From Clostridiales bacterium UBA1380 (GTDB lineage: Bacteria; Bacillota; Clostridia; Oscillospirales; CAG-272), in assembly GCA_002305445.1 (NCBI GenBank), contig DBRA01000036.1, positions 610 to 10,470 on the forward strand: a DNA stretch of 9,861 bases. Direction: 5' to 3'. The position numbers and the translations under genes were made by a program. Shown piece by piece: positions 1-6,066 of the stretch. The notes under the pieces were generated by a model. That model was not told the DNA's origin, made no database searches, and saw only the letters and a program-made list of their open reading frames with translations. Numbering within the stretch: position 1 is the first letter of the stretch; the number at the start of each line of letters is the position of its first letter.

Positions 1-713
1 AGGTCGAAATTGTCCGGCCCGTCGAGCTTCGACTCCCAGAGCAGGAGCAGGCGCGAGCTGACAAGCGTCATCGTCAGGTATATGACCATGATTATAGTCG
101 CCGATTCGAAGTATGTATACAGCGCGCCGACGACGGACTTATGCACAAAGAACAAATCCGTTATCGATATGACGGACAGCACCGACGTGTCCTTTATGTT
201 GATTATGAAGTTGTTTCCGATCTGCGGGATGATGTTGCGCAGCGTCTGCGGAAAAATGACGTAAAGCATCGTCTTAAAATGCGTCATGCCGATTGCCATT
301 GCTCCTTCGGTCTGTCCGGGGTCTATCGAAAGGATACCGCCGCGCACGGTCTCGGCCATATACGCACCGGTGTTGATCGACACGACGAAGAACGCAGCCG
401 TCCACATCCCCATTTTTATATCGAACAGCTGGCGCGCACCGTAATAGATAAAGACCGCCTGAACGATCATCGGCGTGCCGCGGAACACTTCGACGTAAAT
501 TTTCATGATGATCTTTACGATCTTCAGCAGCACTTTTTTTACAATGTTGTCGTTTTTATCTTCCGGTATCGTCTGAACGATGCCGACGGCGAAGCCTATC
601 ACGCAGCCGATCGCGGTGCCGACGATAGCGATGAGTATCGTCGTTCCCGCGCCGCGCAGATATGACATTCCGTATTTTGTCAGAACACGGACAATTTCAC
701 TCCAGAAACTCAT
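1..713 (-). CDS. Polar amino acid ABC transporter permease (HisM/GlnP-like), 3' end off the window
   Basis: Inner-membrane permease of an amino acid importer, passing the substrate delivered by the neighbouring binding protein. I translated 237 residues from ATG at 711-713 to the window edge. They begin MSFWSEIVRVLTKYGMSYLR. Hydrophobic segments lie near residues 22-48, 83-115 and 203-225. The family hallmark FRGTP followed by MIVQ is at 77-84. The cytoplasmic EAA loop that docks the ATPase is at about 137-158 (EGAMAIG, then FPQ). Family members are usually 215-240 residues, so only a few C-terminal residues should be missing. The start is supported by AAGGA (720-724, minus strand) six bases upstream. 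The gene follows the binding protein by 85 bases containing a hairpin, so they form one operon; the ATPase would be expected beyond the left edge. Substrate specificity cannot be read from the permease. I am confident of the family. Confidence 0.93.
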   Translation of the reverse strand, partial: MSFWSEIVRVLTKYGMSYLRGAGTTILIAIVGTAIGCVIGFAVGIVQTIPEDKNDNIVKKVLLKIVKIIMKIYVEVFRGTPMIVQAVFIYYGARQLFDIKMGMWTAAFFVVSINTGAYMAETVRGGILSIDPGQTEGAMAIGMTHFKTMLYVIFPQTLRNIIPQIGNNFIINIKDTSVLSVISITDLFFVHKSVVGALYTYFESATIIMVIYLTMTLVSSRLLLLWESKLDGPDNFD

Positions 714-748
714 AAATAATCCTTAATATAAAACAGTAACAAACAATC

Positions 749-778
749 GAAACGGGGGACGAGAACCTCCCCCGTTTC
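749..778 (-). terminator. Intercistronic hairpin between binding protein and permease genes
   Basis: A perfect 11-bp inverted repeat (749-759 with 768-778, GAAACGGGGGA arm) has an 8-base loop. It lies 20 bases after the binding-protein stop codon and 36 bases before the permease start. On the minus strand the hairpin is followed by GATTGTTTGTTACTG, which is T-rich but interrupted, so it probably terminates only part of the transcripts or protects the 3' end of the binding-protein message. On the plus strand it is followed by a better T-run (779-789), so it could also stop antisense transcription. Such a hairpin is a known way to make more binding protein than membrane subunits. Confidence 0.7.
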
Positions 779-798
779 TTATATTTTTTTCGTATCTT

Positions 799-1632
799 TT
801 ACTCTTCGGACAGCGGCTGAACAGATATCGCGTTCTGCATCATCTCTTCGTAGTTCTCGACGGTGTACTGAGCGAGAATCGCGTTGATCTTTTCGGTTAA
901 TTCGCTTCCCTTTTTGACCGATATGCCTAGGTTGATCTCTTCCTCGGATACGATGTAGTTGTCATCGGTGCCGGTGAAGTCGAGCAACTTGAGGTCGGGG
1001 TACGCGACAAGCGCCGCCTTGGCGGTGGGAATGTCGGTGCAGACGAGGTCGACCGTGCCGGACTGAAGGGCGACGAGCATCGAAGGGGCTGTCTCCTGCG
1101 CTGGGAGGATCTCCGCGTCCTTTATCTGCGGCAGGCACACGTCATACCAGATGGTTCCGAGCTGCGATGTGCACTTGGCTCCGGCGAGCTCGGATAAACC
1201 GGCCGCGGACGCGTAAGGCGAATCGCTTCTGACGAGCGTGACGATCGACGCATAATAATACGGCTCCGTAAAGTCGACCTTCTCAAGTCTCTCGGAGGTG
1301 ATGGACTGGCCGGCAATGGCGCAGTCGACGTCGCCGGACATGACGGCGGGAACAAGGCTGTCCCAGTCAAGCTTGACGATCTCCAGCTTTTTACCGAGCT
1401 TCTCGGCTATGATCTTTGCCCACATTACGTCGTAGCCGTAAGCGTAATCGGAGCTGTCGGCGATTTTTACCGCGCCGTTCGAATCGTCGGGCTGCGTCCA
1501 GTTATAAGGAGCATAGGAGCACTCCATGGCGACACGCAGCGTATCGCCGCTGTCTTCTTTGCCGCAGGCAAAGAGCGAGACGCACGACACGATCAGCACA
1601 AGTGCGAGCGCGGCTGTCAGAATTCTTTTCAT
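799..1632 (-). CDS. Amino acid ABC transporter substrate-binding lipoprotein (SBP_bac_3 family)
   Basis: Extracytoplasmic receptor that binds an amino acid and delivers it to the permease encoded downstream. At 277 residues it is normal length. Residues 1-22 are a lipoprotein signal peptide ending in the lipobox L20-F21-A22-C23, so the mature protein should be anchored at Cys23. The two-lobed family 3 fold is indicated by the opening strand LRVAMECSYAPYNW (32-45), GYDVMWAKIIAEKLG (66-80) and SITSERLEKVDFTEPYY (110-126). R115 is the usual carboxylate ligand, and D200 in VDLVCTD is the usual amino-group ligand. These assignments come from family knowledge. The ATG is supported by AAAGGGAG (minus strand, about 1640-1647) seven bases upstream. 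The gene is first in the operon, behind a strong promoter. Polar amino acid specificity is likely, but I cannot say which one. Confidence 0.95.
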   Translation of the reverse strand: MKRILTAALALVLIVSCVSLFACGKEDSGDTLRVAMECSYAPYNWTQPDDSNGAVKIADSSDYAYGYDVMWAKIIAEKLGKKLEIVKLDWDSLVPAVMSGDVDCAIAGQSITSERLEKVDFTEPYYYASIVTLVRSDSPYASAAGLSELAGAKCTSQLGTIWYDVCLPQIKDAEILPAQETAPSMLVALQSGTVDLVCTDIPTAKAALVAYPDLKLLDFTGTDDNYIVSEEEINLGISVKKGSELTEKINAILAQYTVENYEEMMQNAISVQPLSEE

Positions 1633-1674
1633 CGATGTTCTCCCTTTAGCATGATAACATAATAATTCTCCATA

Positions 1675-1703
1675 ATGATATCACCTATCGGGCTGTGTGT
1701 CAA
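1675..1703 (-). promoter_or_regulatory. Sigma-A promoter of the amino acid transporter operon
   Basis: On the minus strand TTGACA (1698-1703) is followed after exactly 17 bases by TATCAT (1675-1680). This is a full -35 match and a five-of-six -10 match. Transcription would start near 1668, giving a leader of about 36 bases before the binding-protein ATG. That leader is too short for a riboswitch or T-box. Confidence 0.8.
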
Positions 1704-1931
1704 TCGGCATTTATAAAAAAATAGGTCCGATGCGGGTGTGCAAACTGACTATTTTACCGAGATTCACGAATTTTTATTCGTAAACTCCTTCATTTTTCCG
1801 TTTTCATCGACGGCTGCATCCGGTGATATGCCTTTAAAATTCGCAAAAGGTCAATTTCGCCGATGCATTTCCGGAGTTGTCCGCCGTCATGGGGCGTGAC
1901 TGCGCGTAATGAAGACAGCGCCGCGAAGCCG
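1704..1931. other. Intergenic stretch with no recognised gene
   Basis: About 230 bases lie between the stop codon of the metallophosphoesterase and the promoter of the binding-protein gene. I see no open frame with a ribosome binding site and no convincing terminator. There are only short inverted repeats (for example 1766-1770 with 1777-1781, ACGAA/TTCGT) and an A/T-rich patch at 1711-1722. The phosphoesterase transcript may therefore end at a weak or Rho-type site, or read into the transporter operon. Confidence 0.5.
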
Positions 1932-3011
1932 TCACTGTAAATCTGCTCGCTCATATATCAGCTCGCCGGCGTATATACCGCTCTCCCCGTCTTTCTTGAC
2001 GATACGGTAACCGGCCGTTTCACCGACGACCGCGAGCTCGTCGCCCGGTTCGACCGGAAGATAACGGTCGCACCAGTCGTCGCACAGCTCGCGCGACGGC
2101 TCGTAATACTGCGACGGAGCGCGGAACACTTTGCCGTCGGAGCGGCGTCGGAGCGTCACATAACCGTCGGATTCGCCGAGAAAGTCGACTGAGTTATCTA
2201 TCCATCTTAGATTGACGGTTGCGGGCGCGCCGCGCTGTGCCGTGACCGCCCGCGCTCTCGGCAGCTCGTCCGCGGCGGTAAACGATATCGTACCGTCCGG
2301 GTCGAAGCGCATGACGTTGAGCTGGCCGTCGCGCTTCGTGCCGAGCCCGCCGTCGATTGAGATTATGTTTCGGTCGAGGTCGATTATCGGGTTCGAGCTT
2401 GCGGCGTCGCGGCGGTACAGCGTCACGGGCCAGTGACCGACAACGACCGTTTTATCGAAGCTGTAACCGGTTTTGTAGAATGCGTCGAACTTCATGCAGC
2501 CCCAGTCGTCAAGCTCGTCATACGGAACGCCGGGCAGAATACCGCCGTGCACAAAAACGAGGCCGCGGTTCCTATACTCGGCGATGACCGGCGCGTTTTT
2601 TATAAAGTCAAGCTCTTTTCGGTAAATACGCGCGACGGCTCGCATCGCTTCGCGTGTAGGCAGGCCGGATAGACCCGCTTCGTCGCGCATCTGCGTAAAT
2701 AGCGTGTTTTCTTTTTTCAGGTAATGCGATATGATGTGCTCGGGCGAACGCTCCTCGATTATGTCGGCTGCGTAATCGTCCCAGTTGCCGCGAATAAATA
2801 CGGCGCCTTCCTCCGTAAGTTTCATCGCGGCCCTGAGCGCGCCGAGCGAATCCGGGCCGCGGCCAGTGACGTCGCCGACTATCACAAGTGTGTCGCTTTT
2901 ATTATTATAGCCGGCTTTTTTCAGGGCAGCCGAGAGCACATCCGGCCGGGCATGTATGTCGGAGACGGCGAAAATATGTCCGTCCGCTTCGCATATAGTA
3001 TATTTCGCCAT
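1932..3011 (-). CDS. PPP-like calcineurin-family metallophosphoesterase with C-terminal extra domain
   Basis: Probable cytoplasmic metal-dependent phosphatase or nucleotide hydrolase of 359 residues. The metallophosphoesterase motifs appear in order: DIH (D18, H20), GDVTGRGPDS (46-55, D47 and R51), GNWD (75-78, N76 and D78), HGG (155-157), GHWP (192-195) and SIDGG (218-222). All usual metal ligands (D18, H20, D47, N76, H155, H193) are present. Two positions differ from PrpE/ApaH/PP1: the first Asp of GDxxDRG is G50, and the catalytic His of GNHE/GNHD is W77. Residues about 260-359 form a separate beta-rich segment, perhaps SH3-like. The start is supported by GAGG seven bases upstream. There is no signal peptide. 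It has its own promoter inside a dyad and is not obviously tied to the neighbouring transporter. The substrate is unknown. Confidence 0.88.
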   Translation of the reverse strand: MAKYTICEADGHIFAVSDIHARPDVLSAALKKAGYNNKSDTLVIVGDVTGRGPDSLGALRAAMKLTEEGAVFIRGNWDDYAADIIEERSPEHIISHYLKKENTLFTQMRDEAGLSGLPTREAMRAVARIYRKELDFIKNAPVIAEYRNRGLVFVHGGILPGVPYDELDDWGCMKFDAFYKTGYSFDKTVVVGHWPVTLYRRDAASSNPIIDLDRNIISIDGGLGTKRDGQLNVMRFDPDGTISFTAADELPRARAVTAQRGAPATVNLRWIDNSVDFLGESDGYVTLRRRSDGKVFRAPSQYYEPSRELCDDWCDRYLPVEPGDELAVVGETAGYRIVKKDGESGIYAGELIYERADLQ

Positions 3012-3028
3012 CAGACAACCTCATAAAA

Positions 3029-3071
3029 CACAATAGACTCCGTTTATTATACAATAACGGAGTCTGTTGTG
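3029..3071. repeat. Long inverted repeat spanning the phosphoesterase promoter
   Basis: Arms at 3029-3044 and 3056-3071 (about CACAATAGACTCCGTT and its complement) pair over 16 positions, with only 3034/3066 imperfect. They enclose an 11-base AT-rich loop that carries the -10 box of the promoter for the phosphoesterase. Because transcription would start inside one arm, the mRNA would not carry the full hairpin. A DNA-level role such as a repressor operator is therefore more likely than an RNA structure. It could alternatively be a read-through terminator for the upstream tRNA unit, but the following T-run is poor. Confidence 0.7.
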
Positions 3072-3074
3072 CAA
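3046..3074 (-). promoter_or_regulatory. Promoter of the metallophosphoesterase gene
   Basis: On the minus strand TTGCAC (3069-3074) is followed after 17 bases by a perfect TATAAT (3046-3051). The predicted start near 3039 gives a leader of about 28 bases containing the GAGG ribosome binding site. The -10 sits in the loop of the 3029-3071 dyad and the -35 overlaps its outer arm, so anything bound to the dyad would block RNA polymerase. Confidence 0.72.
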
Positions 3075-3178
3075 TATCGGTGGCTGTTTATACAGCGTCC
3101 GGCCGTCCGGTACAAGGCGGTTTTTTATCCCTGTATCGATCGAGACGCGGCTCTGTTTATGCGGAACGATGTAAAAGT

Positions 3179-3205
3179 AAAAAACGCCACCGTAAGGTGA
3201 CGTTT
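3179..3205 (-). terminator. Rho-independent terminator of the tRNA unit
   Basis: Read on the minus strand, AAACGTCACC (3196-3205) pairs with GGTGGCGTTT (3182-3191) over 10 positions, with one G-U pair and a 4-base TTAC loop. It runs into six Ts (3179-3184). It begins 5 bases after the discriminator base of tRNA-Glu. Confidence 0.88.
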
Positions 3206-3209
3206 ATAT

Positions 3210-3281
3210 TGACCCGTGGGAGAATCGAACTCCCGTTACCGCCGTGAAAGGGCGGTGTCTTAGCCGCTTGACCAACGGGCC
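3210..3281 (-). tRNA. tRNA-Glu (UUC)
   Basis: A complete 72-nt cloverleaf. The acceptor stem GGCCCGT pairs with ACGGGTC (one G-U), followed by discriminator A at 3210. The D stem is GTC/GAC. The anticodon stem CCGCC/GGCGG carries loop CTTTCAC, giving anticodon TTC (reads GAA/GAG). The T arm is GGGAG-TTCGATT-CTCCC. CCA is not encoded; the next bases are ATA. It is second in a unit behind tRNA-Met and is followed at once by a terminator. Confidence 0.97.
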
Positions 3282-3288
3282 ATATTAA

Positions 3289-3321
3289 ATATGAAGCGTT
3301 TGCTGCAAAGCGGCTTCATAT
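3289..3321 (-). other. Hairpin between the two tRNA genes
   Basis: Arms ATATGAAGC (3289-3297) and GCTTCATAT (3313-3321) pair perfectly over 9 bp, and the inner TTTG/CAAA can extend the helix across an asymmetric bulge. It fills nearly all of the 45-base spacer between tRNA-Met and tRNA-Glu. It lacks a clean T-run on the minus strand (TTTAATATGG), so it is more likely a processing or stability element than a terminator. Confidence 0.6.
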
Positions 3322-3326
3322 CATAG

Positions 3327-3400
3327 TGGCGGAAGTAGGATTTGAACCAACGACCTGTCGGGTATGAACCGAATGCTCTAGCCAACTGAGCTATTCCGCC
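3327..3400 (-). tRNA. tRNA-Met (CAU), elongator type
   Basis: A 74-nt cloverleaf. The acceptor stem GGCGGAA/TTCCGCC is fully paired with discriminator A at 3327. The D stem is GCTC/GAGC. The anticodon loop TTCATAC gives anticodon CAT. The paired first base pair G1-C72 and overall similarity to Bacillus elongator tRNA-Met favour elongator over initiator or lysidine-modified Ile tRNA. Two stem positions are unpaired: T27 with C43 at the top of the anticodon stem, and T51 with T63 in the T stem (GTTGG/CCTAC). The molecule should still fold. CCA is not encoded. Confidence 0.93.
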
Positions 3401-3431
3401 GTTTTTCGGTGCGCTCTCAGCGCGCTTTAGA

Positions 3432-3460
3432 ATTATATCATGATAGATTCGTTTTGTCAA
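3432..3460 (-). promoter_or_regulatory. Perfect-consensus sigma-A promoter of the tRNA-Met/tRNA-Glu unit
   Basis: On the minus strand TTGACA (3455-3460), a 17-base spacer and TATAAT (3432-3437) match the consensus at all twelve positions. Transcription would start near 3425, giving a 25-base leader with a small GCGCT/AGCGC hairpin (3411-3423) before the mature tRNA-Met 5' end. Strength of this kind fits a stable RNA gene. Confidence 0.9.
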
Positions 3461-3495
3461 GAATATTTTCAAAGAAATCCGAGATATTTTTTACT

Positions 3496-3511
3496 GCCAT
3501 TTAAGAATGGC
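3496..3511. repeat. Short palindrome between the divergent tRNA and rnf promoters
   Basis: GCCATT (3496-3501) and AATGGC (3506-3511) are perfect inverted repeats around TAAG. The element lies about 28 bases upstream of the rnf -35 and about 35 bases upstream of the tRNA -35, a place where an activator or repressor could act on either unit. It does not match the Rex consensus (TTGTTAA-N4-TTAACAA). No regulator can be named. Confidence 0.4.
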
Positions 3512-3539
3512 GTTTAGCTCAAAAATGCCACCGTGCCTA

Positions 3540-3568
3540 TTGTAATTTTGTTCATATTATAGTATACT
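3540..3568 (+). promoter_or_regulatory. Probable promoter of the rnfCDGEAB operon
   Basis: TTGTAA (3540-3545), a 17-base spacer and TATACT (3563-3568) make a good sigma-A promoter. Its predicted start near 3575 leaves a leader of about 59 bases before the rnfC ATG. No known riboswitch fold is evident in the leader. It diverges from the tRNA promoter; the -35 boxes are 79 bases apart. Confidence 0.65.
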
Positions 3569-3611
3569 TATTCCGATCATGTTTTACATTTAGGATCAAT
3601 TATCAAGACAC

Positions 3612-3616
3612 GGAGG
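3612..3616 (+). promoter_or_regulatory. Ribosome binding site of rnfC, unusually far from the start
   Basis: GGAGG at 3612-3616 is the only Shine-Dalgarno-like sequence ahead of rnfC, but it lies 17 bases before ATG 3634, well beyond the usual 5-10. No in-frame ATG, GTG or TTG lies between them. The protein also needs its MAYTFRGGIH beginning, so the start is not in doubt, only the spacing is odd. Confidence 0.6.
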
Positions 3617-3633
3617 CAGAATCAGTTTCTTTT

Positions 3634-4968
3634 ATGGCTTATACCTTCCGGGGCGGAATACATGTCGAGGAACACAAAAACACGCGTACCTCGCACATAG
3701 AGCCGATGCCGGCTCCCCCCCTTGTTAAAATACCATGCTCGCAGCATATCGGCACGCCATGCTCGCCGCTTGTCAGCATCGGCGAGCATGTGCTTGTCGG
3801 GCAGAAAATCGGAGATGTGTCCGGCGGGCTCGGCGTACCGATCCATTCGTCCGTATCGGGCGTCGTCCGCGAGATCGAGGAGCTGTCGACTCCGATAGGC
3901 GCGAGAATCAAAAACATCGTCATAGAAAACGACGGTAAGAACGAAGTCAGCCCTGCTGTCAAGCCGTTTCCGAAAAAACTGACCGAAGCGACGCCCGAGG
4001 AGCTCATCGACATGATACGCGAAGCGGGCATCTCCGGCATGGGCGGCGCCATGTTCCCGACGTACGCGAAGATACAGTCCGCACGCGGAAAAGTGGACAA
4101 GCTGATAGTGAACAGCGCAGAATGCGAGCCGTACATAACCGCGAACCACCGGCTGCTTCTCGAGACTCCGGCGCAGGTCATCAACGGCGTTAAAATACTG
4201 CTCTATACGATAGGCATACGCGAAGCGATCATCGCGGTCGAGGACAATAAGATAAACGCGATCAACCGCCTGTCGGAGCTGCTCGCAAAGGACAAGATGA
4301 TCCGCATCGCCGTCATGAAGACGAAGTACCCGCAGGGCGACGAGCGTCAGCTTATATACGCGCTGACCGGCAAGGAGCTGCCGACAGGCAAGCTGCCCTC
4401 CGACGCCGGATGCGTTATATTCAACGCGGAGACATGCGCGGCCGTGTTCAAAGCATTTTCGACCGGCACGCCGCTTATATCGCGCGTCGTGACAATCGAC
4501 GGCGACTGCGTCGCGGAGCCGAAAAACGTTCTCGTTCCGATCGGCACGCGCTACAGCGACCTGATCGATTTCTGCGGCGGCCTTACGGCGATGCCGAAAA
4601 AAATCATAAACGGCGGGCCGATGATGGGCTTCGCGCAGTGGGACATCAACGCGCCGGTCACGAAGGGCACGTCGGCGATTCTCGTTTTCTCCGAGAAGGC
4701 AGAACCGCATTACGAGCTTCCGTCCGCATGCATCCGCTGCGGGCGCTGTGTCGCGCACTGTCCGATGCACCTGATGCCGTCGTACCTCGCGATGTTCTCA
4801 CAGCACGGGATGTATGACCTCGCAGAGGAATACGGCGCGATGAGCTGCGTCGAATGCGGTTCGTGCTCATACAACTGCCCGGGACAGGTGCAGATAGTAC
4901 AACATATACGCGTCGCGAAAGGTGCGATCAAAGCTGCGGCTGCTGCGAAAAAAGCCGCGGAAAAGTAA
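3634..4968 (+). CDS. rnfC: Rnf complex subunit RnfC (NAD-side electron output subunit)
   Basis: Cytoplasmic peripheral subunit that passes electrons from the membrane part of Rnf to NAD+. It has 444 residues, normal for the short clostridial form. The conserved N-terminus FRGGIH is at 5-10, followed by a biotinyl-like barrel region (about 35-95). The Nqo1/51-kDa-like FMN and NADH domain has GMGGAMFPTYAK (135-146), NSAECEP (160-166) and YPQGDERQ (232-239). An SLBB-like stretch follows. Two CxxCxxCxxxC ferredoxin motifs at C366-C376 and C405-C415 bind 4Fe-4S clusters. In the FMN loop, M140 and Y144 stand where many homologues have G/T and H. A short Ala/Lys tail ends the protein. It is first in the operon; rnfD begins 15 bases after the stop. 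Confidence 0.97.
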   Translation: MAYTFRGGIHVEEHKNTRTSHIEPMPAPPLVKIPCSQHIGTPCSPLVSIGEHVLVGQKIGDVSGGLGVPIHSSVSGVVREIEELSTPIGARIKNIVIENDGKNEVSPAVKPFPKKLTEATPEELIDMIREAGISGMGGAMFPTYAKIQSARGKVDKLIVNSAECEPYITANHRLLLETPAQVINGVKILLYTIGIREAIIAVEDNKINAINRLSELLAKDKMIRIAVMKTKYPQGDERQLIYALTGKELPTGKLPSDAGCVIFNAETCAAVFKAFSTGTPLISRVVTIDGDCVAEPKNVLVPIGTRYSDLIDFCGGLTAMPKKIINGGPMMGFAQWDINAPVTKGTSAILVFSEKAEPHYELPSACIRCGRCVAHCPMHLMPSYLAMFSQHGMYDLAEEYGAMSCVECGSCSYNCPGQVQIVQHIRVAKGAIKAAAAAKKAAEK

Positions 4969-4983
4969 AGGAGGCGGCTTAAA

Positions 4984-6066
4984 ATGAACGAAGATAGCAA
5001 AGATAAGCAGCCTCAGACCGATGCTGCGGTCGGGGACAAGACCGCACCTGTGCGTGAAAAGATAAAGACAAGCGATGTGGGGCTTTTGACCGTCTCGCCG
5101 TCGCCGCATATCAAGAATCACGATACAACGCGATCCGTCATGATCGACGTCATCATCGCGCTGATACCGGCGCTCGTCTGGGGCGTTTATGTGTTCGGCG
5201 CGCGCGTTTTGACTCTGACCGTATTGTCGCTCGCGTCATGCATCGGTTTTGAAGCGCTTACTCAAAAAATATTACGCCGTCCGATAACGGTGCTCGATTT
5301 TTCCGCGGCGGTAACAGGCCTTCTGCTGGCGCTCAATCTGCCGGCAGCCGTTCCGCTGTGGATACCGGTCGTCGGCGGCTTTTTCGCGATCGTAATCGTA
5401 AAGCAGCTGTTCGGCGGCATCGGCAAAAACGTCATAAATCCGGCGCTTGCGGCGCGTGTGTTCCTTTTTGCGTGGCCGAACGAGATGAACACGTTCACCT
5501 CCCCCGGCACAAAGCTGTCTGCTTTTGCCGTCAAGCTTTCTGACGCCGACGTCGTTGCGACCGCGACGCCACTCTCTTCGCTTAAGACAGGCGCGCTGCC
5601 CCCCGATTCGCCGTTCGCGATGCTTATCGGCAACATGGGCGGTTCGATCGGCGAGGTTTCGGCTCTGCTTCTTCTCGCCGGCGGCGTGTACCTTCTTATC
5701 AGACGCGTTATAACATGGCACATTCCCGTCTCATTCATCGCGACCGTGGCCGCGATTTCGTATTTACTGCCCCGCAACGGCGCCGACGGCGCGCAGTTCA
5801 TGGTATACGAACTGCTCTCAGGCGGACTTATAATAGGCGCCGTCTTTATGGCGACGGATTATTCCACCTCGCCCGTCACGCCGGTCGGACGCATCATATA
5901 CGGCGTCGGATGCGGGCTTATCACAGTCTTCATACGTTATTTCGGAGGTTATGTCGAAGGCGTCTCCTTCGCCATACTCATTATGAACCTTTTGGTCTGG
6001 TATATCGACAAATTCACGCGCCCGGCGCGTTTCGGAAGGAGCGGTGAAAAAAATGAAAAGTCCTGA
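4984..6066 (+). CDS. rnfD: Rnf complex subunit RnfD (membrane flavoprotein)
   Basis: Integral membrane subunit carrying covalently bound FMN, taking part in electron transfer and ion translocation. It has 360 residues with multiple hydrophobic segments from about residue 53 to 345. The conserved SPHIKNHDTTRSVM lies at 40-53. GGIGKNVINPALAARVFL (144-161) and ATDYSTSPVTPVGR in the C-terminal third are typical of the NqrB/RnfD family. D189-VVATAT195-PL fits the flavinylation motif D-x-x-x-x-A-T, so T195 should carry the FMN through ApbE; no apbE is in the window. The start is fixed by AAAGGAGG (4967-4974) nine bases before ATG. Residues 1-36 are a hydrophilic, charged extension ahead of the usual family start. 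The 3' end overlaps rnfG by up to 23 bases, indicating coupled translation. Confidence 0.96.
   Translation: MNEDSKDKQPQTDAAVGDKTAPVREKIKTSDVGLLTVSPSPHIKNHDTTRSVMIDVIIALIPALVWGVYVFGARVLTLTVLSLASCIGFEALTQKILRRPITVLDFSAAVTGLLLALNLPAAVPLWIPVVGGFFAIVIVKQLFGGIGKNVINPALAARVFLFAWPNEMNTFTSPGTKLSAFAVKLSDADVVATATPLSSLKTGALPPDSPFAMLIGNMGGSIGEVSALLLLAGGVYLLIRRVITWHIPVSFIATVAAISYLLPRNGADGAQFMVYELLSGGLIIGAVFMATDYSTSPVTPVGRIIYGVGCGLITVFIRYFGGYVEGVSFAILIMNLLVWYIDKFTRPARFGRSGEKNEKS

Noticed and set aside
141..665. 174-codon plus-strand open frame inside the permease region
   Set aside because: The minus strand reads as a continuous HisM-type permease with FRGTP and EAA motifs. The plus-strand product is His/Arg/Asp-rich with no domain.
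1741..1800. Short minus-strand frame behind an AAGGAG in the 1704-1931 gap
   Set aside because: It would encode fewer than 20 residues, the spacing to the GTG is too long and there is no family signal.
3103..3128. Plus-strand hairpin CCGTC/GGCGG followed by TTTTTT resembling a terminator
   Set aside because: The stem has only five pairs including a G-U, and there is no plus-strand gene upstream to terminate.
3622..4770. 382-codon open frame on the minus strand antisense to rnfC
   Set aside because: The plus strand encodes an unmistakable RnfC with all cofactor motifs. The antisense product is rich in Arg, Asp and His with no recognisable domain, as expected from the reverse of a GC-leaning gene.
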